Shown piece by piece: positions 52,036-62,010 of a stretch of DNA of 64,000 nucleotides. The position numbers and the translations under genes were made by a program. The stretch comes from Methanoculleus sp. 7T (lineage in GTDB: Archaea > Halobacteriota > Methanomicrobia > Methanomicrobiales > Methanoculleaceae), in the NCBI RefSeq assembly GCF_023195915.1, contig NZ_JALPRP010000001.1:1488001-1552000 (forward strand), read 5' to 3'. Below the pieces are notes generated by a model. It was not told the DNA's origin and ran no database searches. It saw only the letters and a program-made list of their open reading frames with translations. How positions within the stretch are numbered: position 1 is the stretch's first letter; every line of letters starts with the position of its first letter.

Positions 52036-52809
52036 ATGGACCCACTGGTTGTCGTCACGTTCGCCGTCGTCGCCCTGCTTGAGATCGCCGTTCCGCTCGT
52101 GCTCGGCTACTGGATTGTCCGGAGGTTCGGCGTCCCGTGGCGTATCTTCGGGCTCGGCGCCCTCTTCTTCATCGCCGTGCAGGTCATCCACACCCCGCTC
52201 GTCCTCGTAACGCAGGCCCCGCTCTACCTCGCCTTCCTGCCGATGGGCACGACGGCGGCCGTTGCGGTCCTCGCCGTCTACCTCGGCCTCCTTGCCGGGC
52301 TCTTCGAGGAGCTCGGCCGCTACCTCGTCTATCGCTACTACTTCAGGCGGCGGGGTATCGCTCTCACCCGAGAGAACGGCCTCCAGTTCGGGGCCGGGTG
52401 GGGCGGCGTCGAGAGCATGCTTGTCGCACTCATCGTCATCTCGGGCATGCTCTCCTACATCGCCCTCACCGGCGACGGGTGGTCGCTCTTCGTCCCCGAC
52501 GACCCTGCGGTCCAGGCCCAGGTAGAGGCCCTCCGGAGCCTCACCCCGCTCGACATCCTGCCCGGGCTTGCCGAGCGGATGATGACGATAACCCTGCACA
52601 TCGCGTGGTCGCTCTTGGTCCTCGCCGCAGTCGTTTACGGCAAAAAGTTGCTTCTCGTCCTCGCCGTGCTCTGGCACGCCGCCGTGGACGCCGCGGCCGT
52701 CTACCTCGTCCAGACGCAGGGGATTTTTGTGACCGAGGCGGCGGTCTTCGTCTTTGCCGTGCTCGGCCTTGCGTATATCCTGTGGGAGTGGAGGCGGCCG
52801 GCCTCTTAA
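52036..52809 (+). CDS. YhfC-type intramembrane metalloprotease homologue
   Basis: 257 residues with about eight hydrophobic segments. GLLAGLFEELGRYLVYRYYF carries the EExxR motif, and a later VLWHAAVDAAAVY supplies His/Asp, as in YhfC/CPBP-type membrane proteases. FGAGWGGVESMLV is also typical. Substrate unknown. The mature length is normal and no signal peptide is needed. Confidence 0.85.
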   Translation: MDPLVVVTFAVVALLEIAVPLVLGYWIVRRFGVPWRIFGLGALFFIAVQVIHTPLVLVTQAPLYLAFLPMGTTAAVAVLAVYLGLLAGLFEELGRYLVYRYYFRRRGIALTRENGLQFGAGWGGVESMLVALIVISGMLSYIALTGDGWSLFVPDDPAVQAQVEALRSLTPLDILPGLAERMMTITLHIAWSLLVLAAVVYGKKLLLVLAVLWHAAVDAAAVYLVQTQGIFVTEAAVFVFAVLGLAYILWEWRRPAS

Positions 52810-52834
52810 CCCATCGAGCCGTCTTTTGGGAGCA

Positions 52835-53725
52835 TCACCGGGACGCCGGCGGGACAGGCGTTACCTCTCCACGCTTCTCGCGGAACCTCACGATAGCATC
52901 CTCGGCCGCCCTCCGGACCACCGGATCGCTGTCCGAGAGCGACCGGGTGAGGGGTTCCTCCGCCCGAGGGTCGGCGATCTCGCCGAGGATGGCGGCCGCG
53001 TAGGCACGCCGAAGCCCCCGCCTCGTCCCGGCGTCCCAGACCATGCCGGGCGGAGGGGCCTCCGCCCTGACACCTGCCGCCCCGACCTCGGGGAAGAGGG
53101 CCTCGTGCTCCTTCACGCCGCGAGGACCGGCAAGGAGGTCGTGTTGAGCCAGGACCCTGTGCTGAAGGGCCCTCTTCTCGGGGGGTATGCCCTCGGGGCC
53201 GGCGAGAAGGTCGTGCTGGGTGATCCCTTCTTCCTCCTCCTCAAGGGCCCGCCGCCCGCGGGCTCGTCTGATATCCTCCGGGCCGCCGAGTATATCGTGC
53301 TGCGTAAGACCACCCATGTGCCGGAGACTCCTCTTTTCAGGCGGTATGCCCTCGGGGCCGGCAAGAAGGTCAAACTGCGTAAGCCCCTCCCTAGACACTT
53401 TCCGGGGGAGTTCATACCTCTCCGAGACCTCTGGGTGGAGAAGCAGGTCGGTCAACGGCTCGACCGCCGGTGTCCCGATCATGACAAGCGCGTTCGCCGC
53501 CCCCTCCCGGACACCCTGCACCGGATCGGCAAGAGCGCCGATGAGCGGGTCGACTGCCCTCCACTCGCCGAGCCTGCCGAGGCCCAAGGCGGCGCTCCGG
53601 CGGACAGTTGAATCGCCGCTCCGCAGCGCTTCGATCAGGCCGTCGACGTCCCGCTCCGACGCCATAAGGTCGACGTCATACCGCTTCTCCTCTGTTGAAA
53701 TATCCCTTCTCTGCACCACAATCAC
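52835..53725 (-). CDS. HEAT-repeat protein with inserted TQHDLLAGP peptide repeats
   Basis: 296 residues from GTG (starts at 53716 or ATG 53665 also possible). HEAT repeats at both ends (RRSAALGLGRLGEWRAVDPL, REGAANALVMIGTPAVEPL; later RAYAAAILGEIADPRAEEPL and VRRAAEDAIVRF). Between them (about 113-206) lie four copies of a ~19-residue motif: GLTQFDLLAGPEGIPPEKR, GLTQHDILGGPED, GITQHDLLAGPEGIPPEKR, VLAQHDLLAGPRG, spaced 24-28 residues, with an all-acidic EEEEE stretch. I know no family with this insert. A TATTATATAT promoter lies ~30 nt upstream. Scaffold or docking role is a guess. Confidence 0.75.
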   Translation of the reverse strand: MIVVQRRDISTEEKRYDVDLMASERDVDGLIEALRSGDSTVRRSAALGLGRLGEWRAVDPLIGALADPVQGVREGAANALVMIGTPAVEPLTDLLLHPEVSERYELPRKVSREGLTQFDLLAGPEGIPPEKRSLRHMGGLTQHDILGGPEDIRRARGRRALEEEEEGITQHDLLAGPEGIPPEKRALQHRVLAQHDLLAGPRGVKEHEALFPEVGAAGVRAEAPPPGMVWDAGTRRGLRRAYAAAILGEIADPRAEEPLTRSLSDSDPVVRRAAEDAIVRFREKRGEVTPVPPASR

Positions 53726-53883
53726 CTCTGGATAGGGCGCTATAACAGACCCTCGATATATAATACTATGTATAAAAAACGACAGATGGGATATCCGGGA
53801 TCGGGACCGTTCTGTACGTGGTTACTCTGACAAGAAAGGGGAACTGCAGGTATTTAACTCCACACGGCAAGGAGGATAGTATC

Positions 53884-56325
53884 ATGCCGGAGGAGAAGAA
53901 GAAGGCTGAACTGAAGATCTCGGGGATGCACTGTGCATCCTGTGCCTTGAACATAGAACGCGCCCTCCGTGACCGGGACGACGTCTACGACGCCCGGGTG
54001 AATCTTGCGGCCGAGACCGCCGTCGTCGAGTACGACCCGACGAAGGCCACCCTCGCAGACCTCGAACGGACGGTCGGCGACGCCGGCTACGAGATCGTCC
54101 GGAACGAGGTCACCGTCAAGATCGGCGGGATGGTCTGCGCGAGTTGCGCCCAGGTGATCGAGCTCTCGCTCACCGACCTCGACGGAGTCTATGCTGCCCG
54201 GGTCAACCTCGCCACCGAGACCGCGCACGTCGTCTACAACCCTGCGCTCGTCGGCATATCCGATATCAGGACAGCGGTCGAGGATGCCGGCTACCAGTAT
54301 CTGGGGCTTCTTGAGGAGGTCTCGGAGGACGCGGAAGCCCGGATGCGGGAAGAAGACCTCCGGGACAAGTTCCGGCGTTTCACCATCGGGTTTGCGGTGA
54401 GCATCCCGCTCTTCTTCGTCATGCTCTTCCGGGTGCCGGAGATGGTCGCTCTTCCGGTCTCGATCAACCTCATCATGCTCGTCATCACCGCTCCGGTCTT
54501 CCTCTATGTCGGCGCCCCCATCTTCAGGGCGGCCGCCGCCGCGCTCCGGAACCGGGCGCTGACGATGGACGTCATGTATGCGATGGGCATCGGCGTCGCC
54601 TACGGCGCAAGCATCCTCGGGACCTTCGAGATCGTCCTCACCCCGGCGTTCAACTTCTACGACACCGCGGTGATGCTCGCCTCATTCCTGACGCTGGGCC
54701 GCTATCTGGAGGCCCGGGCGAAGGGCAGGACTTCGGAGGCCATCAAGAGTCTGATCGGTCTCCGACCCAAGACCGCGACGGTGATCCGGGACGGGCGGGA
54801 GGTCGAGGTCCCGGTCGAGGATGTTGTCGTCGGCGACACCATCCTTGTCAGGCCGGGGGAGAAGGTGCCGGTGGACGGCACGGTCGTCGGCGGCGAGAGT
54901 TCGGTCGATGAGTCGATGATCACCGGCGAGCCCATCCCGGCCGACAAGCGGGAGGGCGACGGGGTCGTCGGCGGCACCCTGAACGTGAACGGCGTCCTCC
55001 GGGTCAGGGCCGAGAAGATCGGGAAGGACATGGTGCTCTCGCAGATCATCAAACTGGTTCGGGACGCTCAGGGTTCGAAGCCCCCGGTGGAGCGGATCGC
55101 CGACGTCGCGGTCTCCTACTTCATCCCGGTCGTCCTCGCGATAGCGACCGCGGCGTTTCTCATCTGGTACGTGGGGGCGGGCGCTTCCCTCCTCTTCTCG
55201 CTCACGGTGTTGATCTCGGTTCTGGTCGTCGCCTGCCCCTGTGCGCTCGGGCTCGCCACCCCGACCGCAGTGACCGTCGGGATCGGCCGGGGCGCCGAAC
55301 TCGGGGTGCTGATCCGGAACGGCGAGGCGCTTGAGGTCTCCGAGAGCCTGACCGCGGTCGTCTTCGACAAGACCGGGACGCTCACCCGGGGAAAACCGGA
55401 CGTCACCGACGTCGTCGCGTTCGGGATGCCGGAGGACCGGCTTCTCGCGCTCACGGCGGCGGTCGAGAAGAACTCGCAGCACCCGCTTGCGGCGGCGGTC
55501 GTGCGCCGGGCGGAGAGTGCCGGCGCCGCAATCCCGGGATCGGAGCGGTTCACGACCTTCGGCGGCAGGGGGGTCAGCGCAGTCGTGGAGGGCAACGAGG
55601 TGCTGATCGGGAACCAGCCGTTCCTTCTCGAGCATCGCATCGCCGTCCCGGCGGAGGCGGAGAGGAGGATAGCGGCCCTCCAAGACGAGGGGAAGACCGC
55701 GGTCCTGGTCGCAGTCGGGGCCGAACTTGCAGGCATCCTCGCCATCGCCGATACCCTCAAGGCAACGACGAAAGCCGCCGTCGCGGACCTGAAAAGGATG
55801 GGTTTAGAGGTGACGATGATCACGGGCGACAACGAGCGGACGGCAAACGCCATCGCTCGCGAGGTCGGGATCGAGCATGTCCATGCCGGGGTGCTGCCGC
55901 ATGAGAAGGCCCGGGAGGTGAAAGCCCTCCAGGAGCGCGGAGAGGTCGTGGCGTTCGTGGGCGACGGGATCAACGACGCCCCTGCGCTTGCACAGGCGGA
56001 CGTCGGCATCGCCATCGGGAGCGGGACCGACGTCGCTATCGAGAGCGGGGATATCGTCCTCATCCGTGACGATCTGATCGACGCCGTCGCGGCCATCGAA
56101 CTCTCCCGAAAGGTGATGTCGCGGATCAAGCAGAACCTCTTCTGGGCGTTCGCCTACAACGCGGCCCTCATCCCCCTCGCCGCGGGCGTGCTCTATCCCT
56201 TCTTCGGCATAACGTTCCGTCCGGAACTTGCGGCGCTTGCCATGGCGCTCTCGTCGGTGACGGTCGTCTCGCTCTCCCTAATGCTCAAGACATATATACC
56301 TCCGGCGAAGAGAGAGGCAGTATAG
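53884..56325 (+). CDS. copA: Copper-exporting P1B-type ATPase
   Basis: 813 residues. Two N-terminal HMA domains with [11 protein letters not shown] and [11 protein letters not shown], then the P-type core: CPC metal motif [19 protein letters not shown]-equivalent SMITGEPIP, phosphorylation site [17 protein letters not shown] (HP locus), MITGDN and [10 protein letters not shown]. It pumps Cu(I) out of the cytoplasm. TATTTAAC at 53851-53858 lies ~29 nt before the ATG, so the message is near-leaderless and the longer upstream frame is not used. A small YHS-domain gene follows after 14 nt. Confidence 0.96.
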   Translation: MPEEKKKAELKISGMHCASCALNIERALRDRDDVYDARVNLAAETAVVEYDPTKATLADLERTVGDAGYEIVRNEVTVKIGGMVCASCAQVIELSLTDLDGVYAARVNLATETAHVVYNPALVGISDIRTAVEDAGYQYLGLLEEVSEDAEARMREEDLRDKFRRFTIGFAVSIPLFFVMLFRVPEMVALPVSINLIMLVITAPVFLYVGAPIFRAAAAALRNRALTMDVMYAMGIGVAYGASILGTFEIVLTPAFNFYDTAVMLASFLTLGRYLEARAKGRTSEAIKSLIGLRPKTATVIRDGREVEVPVEDVVVGDTILVRPGEKVPVDGTVVGGESSVDESMITGEPIPADKREGDGVVGGTLNVNGVLRVRAEKIGKDMVLSQIIKLVRDAQGSKPPVERIADVAVSYFIPVVLAIATAAFLIWYVGAGASLLFSLTVLISVLVVACPCALGLATPTAVTVGIGRGAELGVLIRNGEALEVSESLTAVVFDKTGTLTRGKPDVTDVVAFGMPEDRLLALTAAVEKNSQHPLAAAVVRRAESAGAAIPGSERFTTFGGRGVSAVVEGNEVLIGNQPFLLEHRIAVPAEAERRIAALQDEGKTAVLVAVGAELAGILAIADTLKATTKAAVADLKRMGLEVTMITGDNERTANAIAREVGIEHVHAGVLPHEKAREVKALQERGEVVAFVGDGINDAPALAQADVGIAIGSGTDVAIESGDIVLIRDDLIDAVAAIELSRKVMSRIKQNLFWAFAYNAALIPLAAGVLYPFFGITFRPELAALAMALSSVTVVSLSLMLKTYIPPAKREAV

Positions 56326-56339
56326 CAGGAGGAGACAAG

Positions 56340-56489
56340 ATGGCGATCGATCCGGTATGCAAGATGGATGTCGACGAGGCGACCGCGAAGTACACCGCCG
56401 AGTATCAGGGCAAGACCTACTATTTCTGCGCCCCGGGGTGCAAGAAACTCTTCGAGCGGAACCCGGAAGCGTATCTGAAGAAGGCATAA
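56340..56489 (+). CDS. 49-residue YHS-domain protein
   Basis: Begins MAIDPVCKMDVDEATAKY and continues to YYFCAPGCKKLFERNP, the complete YHS metal-binding fold (Cys in PVCKM, then C-x3-C). AGGAGGAGAC supplies an excellent ribosome-binding site 6 nt before the ATG. Immediately downstream of copA, it is probably a copper-binding partner that hands metal to, or takes it from, the ATPase. In other genomes YHS is often fused to the ATPase; here it is a separate tiny gene. Confidence 0.93.
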   Translation: MAIDPVCKMDVDEATAKYTAEYQGKTYYFCAPGCKKLFERNPEAYLKKA

Positions 56490-56686
56490 CAACTTTTTGC
56501 GGCAGGGCGCCCCGGACAGGCACACTCGTTCCGAAAGGAGATCGGAAGAGTGATATACTCAAAGGAAAATACAGTATTATCGAAACAGAGCGATAACTGC
56601 AGGCTTTTTTGGTATAGCACTATATGGTTTACGTCCGGTGCGCACTGTCGCTCCCCGGTCGACCCTAGAGAGAAAACAGGTCCGGC

Positions 56687-56706
56687 CCCACCTCATCAGA
56701 GGTGGG
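56687..56706 (-). terminator. Hairpin after the HD-nuclease gene
   Basis: CCCACCTC-atca-GAGGTGGG, a perfect 8-bp stem with a tetraloop, lies 8 nt past the minus-strand stop codon at 56715. Likely 3'-end structure. Confidence 0.5.
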
Positions 56707-56714
56707 AACAATCA

Positions 56715-57701
56715 TTAAAACCGATAGACCTGCCCGCCGGTCCGTGCCCCTTGCCGCTCTTCCCCCGGCGCAAGGTCCGCGGTGTCGTCGCAGGCCGCCC
56801 GGAGGGTGGCGCTGGCATTGTCGGCAAAGTGGACCGCCCAGGCCTCAGGGGTCCGGGGCAGGACCTCGCCGTGGGGGCCGTGGTGGGACATCAGGATGTG
56901 GAGGATGTGGGCAAACCGCGACGGGTCGACCCCGGCGGAGTGCCGCAGGAGCACAGCCGCGCCGAGCGTCGTATGCCCGACAAGGGTGTACTCGGGGAGC
57001 GCGACGAACGAGAAACCCTGGCGGCGGAAACACAACGCCTTGCCGATGTCGTGGAGGAGCGCTCCGGCGAGGAGCACGTCGGTATCCATCTCGGACCGGT
57101 TGACCGTATCCGCGAGAGAGAGCGCAATCTTTGCGGTCTCAAGGGTGTGCTCCGCAAGGCCGCCCATGTAGGCGTGGTGCCGACGTTTCGCTGCGGGCGC
57201 TTCAAGGAACCCCGCCGTGGTGTTCATAACCCCGGAGACAAGAGCGTATATGCCGGGGTCCGCGATCTTCGCGGTCATACGCCCCAGTTCTTCGCAGACG
57301 CATTCACGGTCGACGGGTGCGTACATAAACCACGAGGGGTCGACCGAGTCCGCCGGAACCGGGGTCGAGAGGCCGACGATCCCGTCGTTCACGTTGACCT
57401 CGCAGGAGCCGTTGAAGACCTTCGCGTACCCCTGGATGCGATAGACCTCGCCGGGCCGGATCGCACGGCAGAACGCCTCGATCTGCTCCACACTCAGGTC
57501 GGGCGTCCCCCATACCTTACAGGTTCCCCGGCCTGTCCGGTCGGAGATGGTAAGTTGGATGTACTTGCCGCCCCGTTTCTCCCGCAAATCCGCAGCATCC
57601 ACCACGAAGGGCGCATCGACCTGCACCCCGCCGCTGATCCCCTCCACGAAGACCGTCTTCTCAAACACCAAACCACGCTCTAATAAAGTCCATTCGCGCA
57701 C
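56715..57701 (-). CDS. OB-fold/HD-domain 3'-5' exoribonuclease (YhaM-like)
   Basis: 328 residues. N-terminal OB-fold (about 10-110: KYIQLTISDRTGRGTCKVWG) followed by an HD domain: HHAYMGGLAEHTLETAKIAL, LLAGALLHDIGKA, and later HILMSHHGPHGE. This order matches YhaM/CBF1-type exonucleases. The start is GTG; a second GTG at 57668 is possible because a TTTTAAGG TATA element lies only ~10 nt before the first. Role in RNA or DNA end trimming is inferred from the family. Confidence 0.87.
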   Translation of the reverse strand: MREWTLLERGLVFEKTVFVEGISGGVQVDAPFVVDAADLREKRGGKYIQLTISDRTGRGTCKVWGTPDLSVEQIEAFCRAIRPGEVYRIQGYAKVFNGSCEVNVNDGIVGLSTPVPADSVDPSWFMYAPVDRECVCEELGRMTAKIADPGIYALVSGVMNTTAGFLEAPAAKRRHHAYMGGLAEHTLETAKIALSLADTVNRSEMDTDVLLAGALLHDIGKALCFRRQGFSFVALPEYTLVGHTTLGAAVLLRHSAGVDPSRFAHILHILMSHHGPHGEVLPRTPEAWAVHFADNASATLRAACDDTADLAPGEERQGARTGGQVYRF

Positions 57702-57751
57702 ACGACCTTAAAACCCGGCGGTTTGTTCCGGAGAGCATGAGAGACGGCGGG

Positions 57752-58462
57752 TTACCCGAACCGGAGGCGGACCATGCCGAGGAGCATCTCCTTCGCATCC
57801 GACGCCCCTACTTTGGACTCGTCCCGGTTCTCCCAAGTAATCGGGACCTCTTCCACCCGGTAGCCGCTTCGCCGCAGCCGCCAGAGGAGTTCGACGTCGA
57901 ACTCGAACCCGATCGACCGAATGGAGGAGAGAACCGTATCGAGCGCCTCCTTCCTGAAGGCCTTGGCGCCGCACTGGGTATCCCGGTAATCAAGCCCGAA
58001 GAGGAGCCGAACAAGGAGGTTGAAGAGGCGGCTCTCGGCCCGGCGCCGGAAGCCCTGCCTCACCGTCAGCACGGATCCGGGGACCCAGCGTGAACCGATG
58101 GCGCCGTCTACGGTTGCCAGGCGGTCGAAGAGGCGCCCCATCTCGGCGAGGGATGTCGAGCCGTCGGCGTCCATGTAGCCGACGAATGGCGTGGACGCCG
58201 CCTTCATGCCGGCAACAACGCCTCCCCCTTTGCCGAGGCGGGCCGGAAACGTCAGGCACCGGATGCGGAGCGACGGGTGATCGTCCGCAAACGCACCGAT
58301 GACGGCTGGGGTGGCGTCGGTCCCGTCGCAGACGAAGATCAGGTCGCCGGGGAATCCCGAGATATCCTCAAGGAGCGACCGAATCCTCTTTTCTTCGTTG
58401 TATGCGGGGATTACCAGGCTACAATCCGCCCGGTCCACGCCGTCTTCGGTATCGGTCAGCAT
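57752..58462 (-). CDS. Glycosyltransferase family 2 (dolichyl-phosphate sugar synthase-like)
   Basis: 236 residues. SLVIPAYNEEKRIRSLL opens the GT-A fold, GYMDADGSTSLAEMGRL holds the D-x-D, and DYRDTQCGAKAFRKEAL is the hallmark of Alg5/AglD-type dolichyl-phosphate glucosyl- or mannosyltransferases. No C-terminal membrane helices, so it may be membrane-associated only through its substrate. It supplies sugars for glycan assembly. Its start overlaps the DJ-1 gene stop by 7 nt. Confidence 0.9.
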   Translation of the reverse strand: MLTDTEDGVDRADCSLVIPAYNEEKRIRSLLEDISGFPGDLIFVCDGTDATPAVIGAFADDHPSLRIRCLTFPARLGKGGGVVAGMKAASTPFVGYMDADGSTSLAEMGRLFDRLATVDGAIGSRWVPGSVLTVRQGFRRRAESRLFNLLVRLLFGLDYRDTQCGAKAFRKEALDTVLSSIRSIGFEFDVELLWRLRRSGYRVEEVPITWENRDESKVGASDAKEMLLGMVRLRFG

Positions 58463-58971
58463 TCTAGTTTCGTGATGATGGTATCGGCAAACTGGGCGGC
58501 AGCCCGGGGGCCGTTTGCGGTCACGACCTGCAGGTCGGCGACGACGGGAATCTTCTGGAGGTGCGCTCCGGCCTTCTCCAGTTCCTTTATTGCCGCGGGG
58601 CTCGGGTATACCGTCGCCTGCCGCCCGGAGAGGATGCCGGCACGTGCAAGCACGACCGGCGCAAGACAGATGGCGGCAACAACCTTACCCTCCTCGAAGA
58701 ACGCCCGGACAAGGTCCTGAAGCCTTTTGCTGCCCCAGAGATAGTCCTGTGAACCGGCGCCGCCCACCACCACGATCCCGGCGTAGTCATCGGGGTCCAC
58801 TTCGTCAAACGTCATGCCCGCCTCCGCAACGGCGCCGAGCATCCCCGTGCATGTGCCGGCGGCCGTCGAGGCGATATCGACGCCGATGCCCGCTTCCTCA
58901 AAGGCCTTCTTCGGGATATCCAGTTCTTCGTCCCTGAACTGTTCCGGTGCAATCACGAGCAAGAGCTTCAT
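58456..58971 (-). CDS. DJ-1/PfpI family protein
   Basis: 171 residues. MKLLLVIAPEQFRDEELDIP, GIVVVGGAGSQDYLWG and the nucleophile elbow VVAAICLAPVVLARAG (Cys near 106) are typical. Family members are deglycases, chaperones or proteases; the Leu-Ala-Pro after the Cys replaces the more common His-Gly-Pro, so peptidase activity is less likely. First gene of a pair with the glycosyltransferase. Confidence 0.9.
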   Translation of the reverse strand: MKLLLVIAPEQFRDEELDIPKKAFEEAGIGVDIASTAAGTCTGMLGAVAEAGMTFDEVDPDDYAGIVVVGGAGSQDYLWGSKRLQDLVRAFFEEGKVVAAICLAPVVLARAGILSGRQATVYPSPAAIKELEKAGAHLQKIPVVADLQVVTANGPRAAAQFADTIITKLEC

Positions 58972-59406
58972 ACCGGTCTCCTATCAAGGGTTTGTTCATA
59001 AGCGTATTGATGGTTGTGGGCAGATGGGGTGCGGCGGCAGAGCGGGGTCGTCCGGGGCCGTGAAGGCGTAGGGCAAGGCCCCGCCCTATGGACGGAATAT
59101 CCGGCGACCGCACCGGGAATTATCCCCTGTCTCCGGGAGGAATACGACGCGTCAGGTTTCGTAAGGAATCAGGTTCTTTCGGCCCGCCATCGCACCTATG
59201 TTTTTGAAATAAGATTATTATATTAGCACCACTATTAAAGCGCAAACCCCGCGGGCCATGATTTCCAAGGCTCTGCAGGAGACCCAACCTCCAACTGACG
59301 GACCCACGTATCACGGCGGATCCGTAAAACACGAGAGACCGAGGTGCCTAGGGCATCCGCACCGACCATAACGCGCCCGCCCGGGGAGACGACCTGAGGT
59401 AAACCT
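58972..59406. other. Intergenic region with surface-protein promoter and long leader
   Basis: 435 nt. Left part: upstream of the DJ-1 gene. Right part: AT-rich promoter (59210-59254) and ~150-nt leader of the surface-protein gene, ending with GAGGT before the ATG. GGTGC/GCACC (59342-59362) pair in the leader. No coding frame is credible. Confidence 0.45.
59210..59254 (+). promoter_or_regulatory. Surface-gene promoter, copy 1
   Basis: ATTATTATATTAG, then CTATTAAAG (TATA-like), then AAACCCCGCGGG. The same order of AT-run, TATA and CCCC/GCGG box recurs before the two other exported-protein genes in this cluster (near 62101 and 62939). Confidence 0.45.
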
Positions 59407-62010
59407 ATGCAACGCGGCATATATTATGGAGTTATTCTCCTCTCGGCACTCGCGCTCATCGTGGTCGCAGGAACGGCGGCGGGAGATTATACCGTTATCT
59501 GGAACCGGACATACGGAGAACCGGATGCCGAGGAGGCGGCGTACGCGATCGTCGCCGACCCCGGAGGAACAGGGTTCTTCCTCGCCGGGGAGAGGAAGGC
59601 AAACGCCCGGGTGGTCGGGCTGACACCGGAGGGTAGCGAAGTATGGAACATGACCTACGGCGGAGAGGGGAACGCCACCGCCCGGTCCATCATCCGGACC
59701 GGCGACGGCAACCTCCTCTTCGTCGGGGACCTCGCCGCCAACAAGACGGAGTTGAAGACCGATGCGTGGGTCGTGAAGATCAACCCCACAGGCAGCGAGG
59801 TCTGGAACCGGACCTACGGCAGGCCGGACGTCAATGCATCGGCAAACGCGGTGGTCGAGACCGATGACGGCGGCTACCTCTTCGTCGGATCCGTAACCCC
59901 TTGGAGAGGGGAGGGGTCTGACGCATGGGTGGTCAGGCTGAACGAATCGGGAGACGAGGTCTGGAACAGGACGTTCGGCGGGGCCGGAAACGAGACCGCA
60001 AACGCCGTCACCCGGCTTCCCGGCGGAGACTTCGCCTTTGCCGGCAGCACCGATTCTTCGGGTGCGGGCATGACCGACGTCTGGGTGGTCAGGCTGGACG
60101 GGTCGGGAGATGAAGTCTGGAATAGGACGTTCGGGAGTCCCGACGACGATGTCGCCCGGGCAGTGCTCAACACCTCGGACGGCAACCTGCTTGTCGCCGG
60201 CACGTTCACGGAGAGGCCCGACAACGCAACGGTCGATACCGACGCCCTCCTCATCAAACTCACGCCCGCCGGTGATATCGTCTGGAACTGGATCTACGGG
60301 GACATCGGTGTCGACGAGTCGGCGGATGCGGTCATCGAGACCGCTGACGGGGGCTACCTCTTCGCCGGGGAGACCGGGTTCCCCGGCACCGACGACACCG
60401 ACGCTTGGCTCGTCGTGACCGACGCCGAAGGAGCGGTGGCGTGGAGCAAGACCTTCGGCGGCAAAAACCCCGGCGACCGGGCGGCCTCGGTTCTGCAACT
60501 CGCAGAAGGCGGATATGTCTTTGCAGGGACGTTCAATGCCACGGAGAGTGAAGGACCGGTAAATACGGATGCATGGGTCGTGCGACTGGGAATCATCCCT
60601 GAACCGACGCCGACTGCGACCGCCACCCCGACGCCCGGACCCACGGCGGCGCCCGTAAAGCCCCCGAAAGCACCGGCGGTGCACCAGAAGCCGCCAACGA
60701 CGACCCCGGTGCCGGCGGCAACGACCCCGATGACGACCACAGCCCCGACAAAGCCCCCGACGGAGAAACCCACCAAGACCGCAAGGCCGACAGAGGAGCC
60801 GACTCCGACCCCGACTGTGACGCCGACTCCGACCCCGACTGTGACGCCGACACCGACCCCAACCCCCACTCCGACTGTGACGCCGACTGCGACGCCGACG
60901 CCGAATAACCATGACGGGGACGATCATGATGATGACGGGAGCAGCGGACCGCTGTCCGGGACGGTCTGGTACGACCTGAACGCGGACGGCAACCGTGACC
61001 CCGGCGAGCCGGGCATCCCGGGCATCAGCGTGCGGCTGATCGGCCACCGGACCATGCTCGGCTATACGACCACCGGCACGGACGGGTCGTACCGGTTCGC
61101 AACCATCCCCTCCGGCAGCTACGCCGGCGTTGAGTTCCTCATGCCTGACGGATATTCCTGCACCCTCCCGGGCCGGGATAGCGACGCCCGCCCGACCGGC
61201 GGGGACGTAGCATTCGCGGAAGGCGATGATTCCCGGCACACCTTGAACGCAGGGTTCGTCGGGGGGTACCAAGCCGGAACCCCGGGTGCGGCCTACGGAT
61301 GGGTGCGCGGCACAGTCTGGAGCGACGGTAACCGGGACGGGGTCCAAGACGAGAGCTACGGCCTGACCGGTGTCGAGGTCCGCCTCCTGGACGCAGGCGG
61401 TGATGTGGTGGCATCGGCCCGCACTGGATACCATGACCGCTACACCTCCATGTACCTCTTCGGCCCCCTCCTGCCTGGGGAATACTCCCTTACGTTCACC
61501 GCGCCGGAGAACTACATCTTCACAGACCCGGGCGGGGACAGCTATGCCGACCCGCTGACCGGCACAACAGCCCCCTTCACGGTCGGCGGAGGCGATACGG
61601 TCGTTAGGGATGCAGGGCTGATTCTCTCGCTGGCCCCGGTCCGACCCCTGCCTCCGGGGGAGACCAACGAGCCTGATGAGGGAATCGGCGATATCAAGGA
61701 GCGGGATGACGTCGACGATGCGATAGAGGAACAGAGCGAACCGGACGAGGAGGTTGATGACGTCGACGATGCGATAGAGGAGCAGAGCGAACCGGACGAG
61801 GAGGTTGATGACGTCGACGATGCGGCGGAGGAGGAGCGTGAAGAGCAGGTCGTAACCGATGAGCGGCAGGAGCTGGATGGTGAAGCCTCCGGCGTCCCAC
61901 GGGAGGAGTCGGAGGATGACGACGACGGACCTGACAGGGAGAAGAAGAGCAAGGACCGGGACGACCGTCACAAGCCCGGAGAAGACCGGCCGAAGCAGGA
62001 AGATGATTGA
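59407..62010 (+). CDS. Large exported protein: seven-bladed propeller, PT linker, SdrD-B-like domains, acidic repeat tail
   Basis: 867 residues. Signal peptide (VILLSALALIVVAGTAAG); seven ~52-residue repeats ending in (T)DAWVVxLxxxGxEVWNRT(Y/F)GG (about 28-398), a predicted beta-propeller; a Thr/Pro-rich linker (about 398-500); two SdrD/Cna-B-like domains (SGTVWYDLNADGNRDPGE and RGTVWSDGNRDGVQDESYG); then a very acidic tail with a 17-residue tandem repeat. Many NxT/S sites. No membrane anchor at the C-terminus, so secretion or non-covalent surface attachment. The next two genes encode related modules. GAGGT precedes the ATG. Confidence 0.88.
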   Translation: MQRGIYYGVILLSALALIVVAGTAAGDYTVIWNRTYGEPDAEEAAYAIVADPGGTGFFLAGERKANARVVGLTPEGSEVWNMTYGGEGNATARSIIRTGDGNLLFVGDLAANKTELKTDAWVVKINPTGSEVWNRTYGRPDVNASANAVVETDDGGYLFVGSVTPWRGEGSDAWVVRLNESGDEVWNRTFGGAGNETANAVTRLPGGDFAFAGSTDSSGAGMTDVWVVRLDGSGDEVWNRTFGSPDDDVARAVLNTSDGNLLVAGTFTERPDNATVDTDALLIKLTPAGDIVWNWIYGDIGVDESADAVIETADGGYLFAGETGFPGTDDTDAWLVVTDAEGAVAWSKTFGGKNPGDRAASVLQLAEGGYVFAGTFNATESEGPVNTDAWVVRLGIIPEPTPTATATPTPGPTAAPVKPPKAPAVHQKPPTTTPVPAATTPMTTTAPTKPPTEKPTKTARPTEEPTPTPTVTPTPTPTVTPTPTPTPTPTVTPTATPTPNNHDGDDHDDDGSSGPLSGTVWYDLNADGNRDPGEPGIPGISVRLIGHRTMLGYTTTGTDGSYRFATIPSGSYAGVEFLMPDGYSCTLPGRDSDARPTGGDVAFAEGDDSRHTLNAGFVGGYQAGTPGAAYGWVRGTVWSDGNRDGVQDESYGLTGVEVRLLDAGGDVVASARTGYHDRYTSMYLFGPLLPGEYSLTFTAPENYIFTDPGGDSYADPLTGTTAPFTVGGGDTVVRDAGLILSLAPVRPLPPGETNEPDEGIGDIKERDDVDDAIEEQSEPDEEVDDVDDAIEEQSEPDEEVDDVDDAAEEEREEQVVTDERQELDGEASGVPREESEDDDDGPDREKKSKDRDDRHKPGEDRPKQEDD
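61705..61825 (+). repeat. 51-bp tandem repeat in surface-protein gene
   Basis: Units at 61705-61755 and 61756-61806 are identical except one base; a third, broken unit begins at 61807. Each encodes DDVDDAIEEQSEPDEEV. Unit length is a multiple of three, so copy number can vary without frameshift. Confidence 0.85.

Noticed and set aside
61705-61825. Tandem 51-bp units as a possible CRISPR-like array
   Set aside because: No spacers between units and the unit is in frame within a coding gene; it is a protein repeat.
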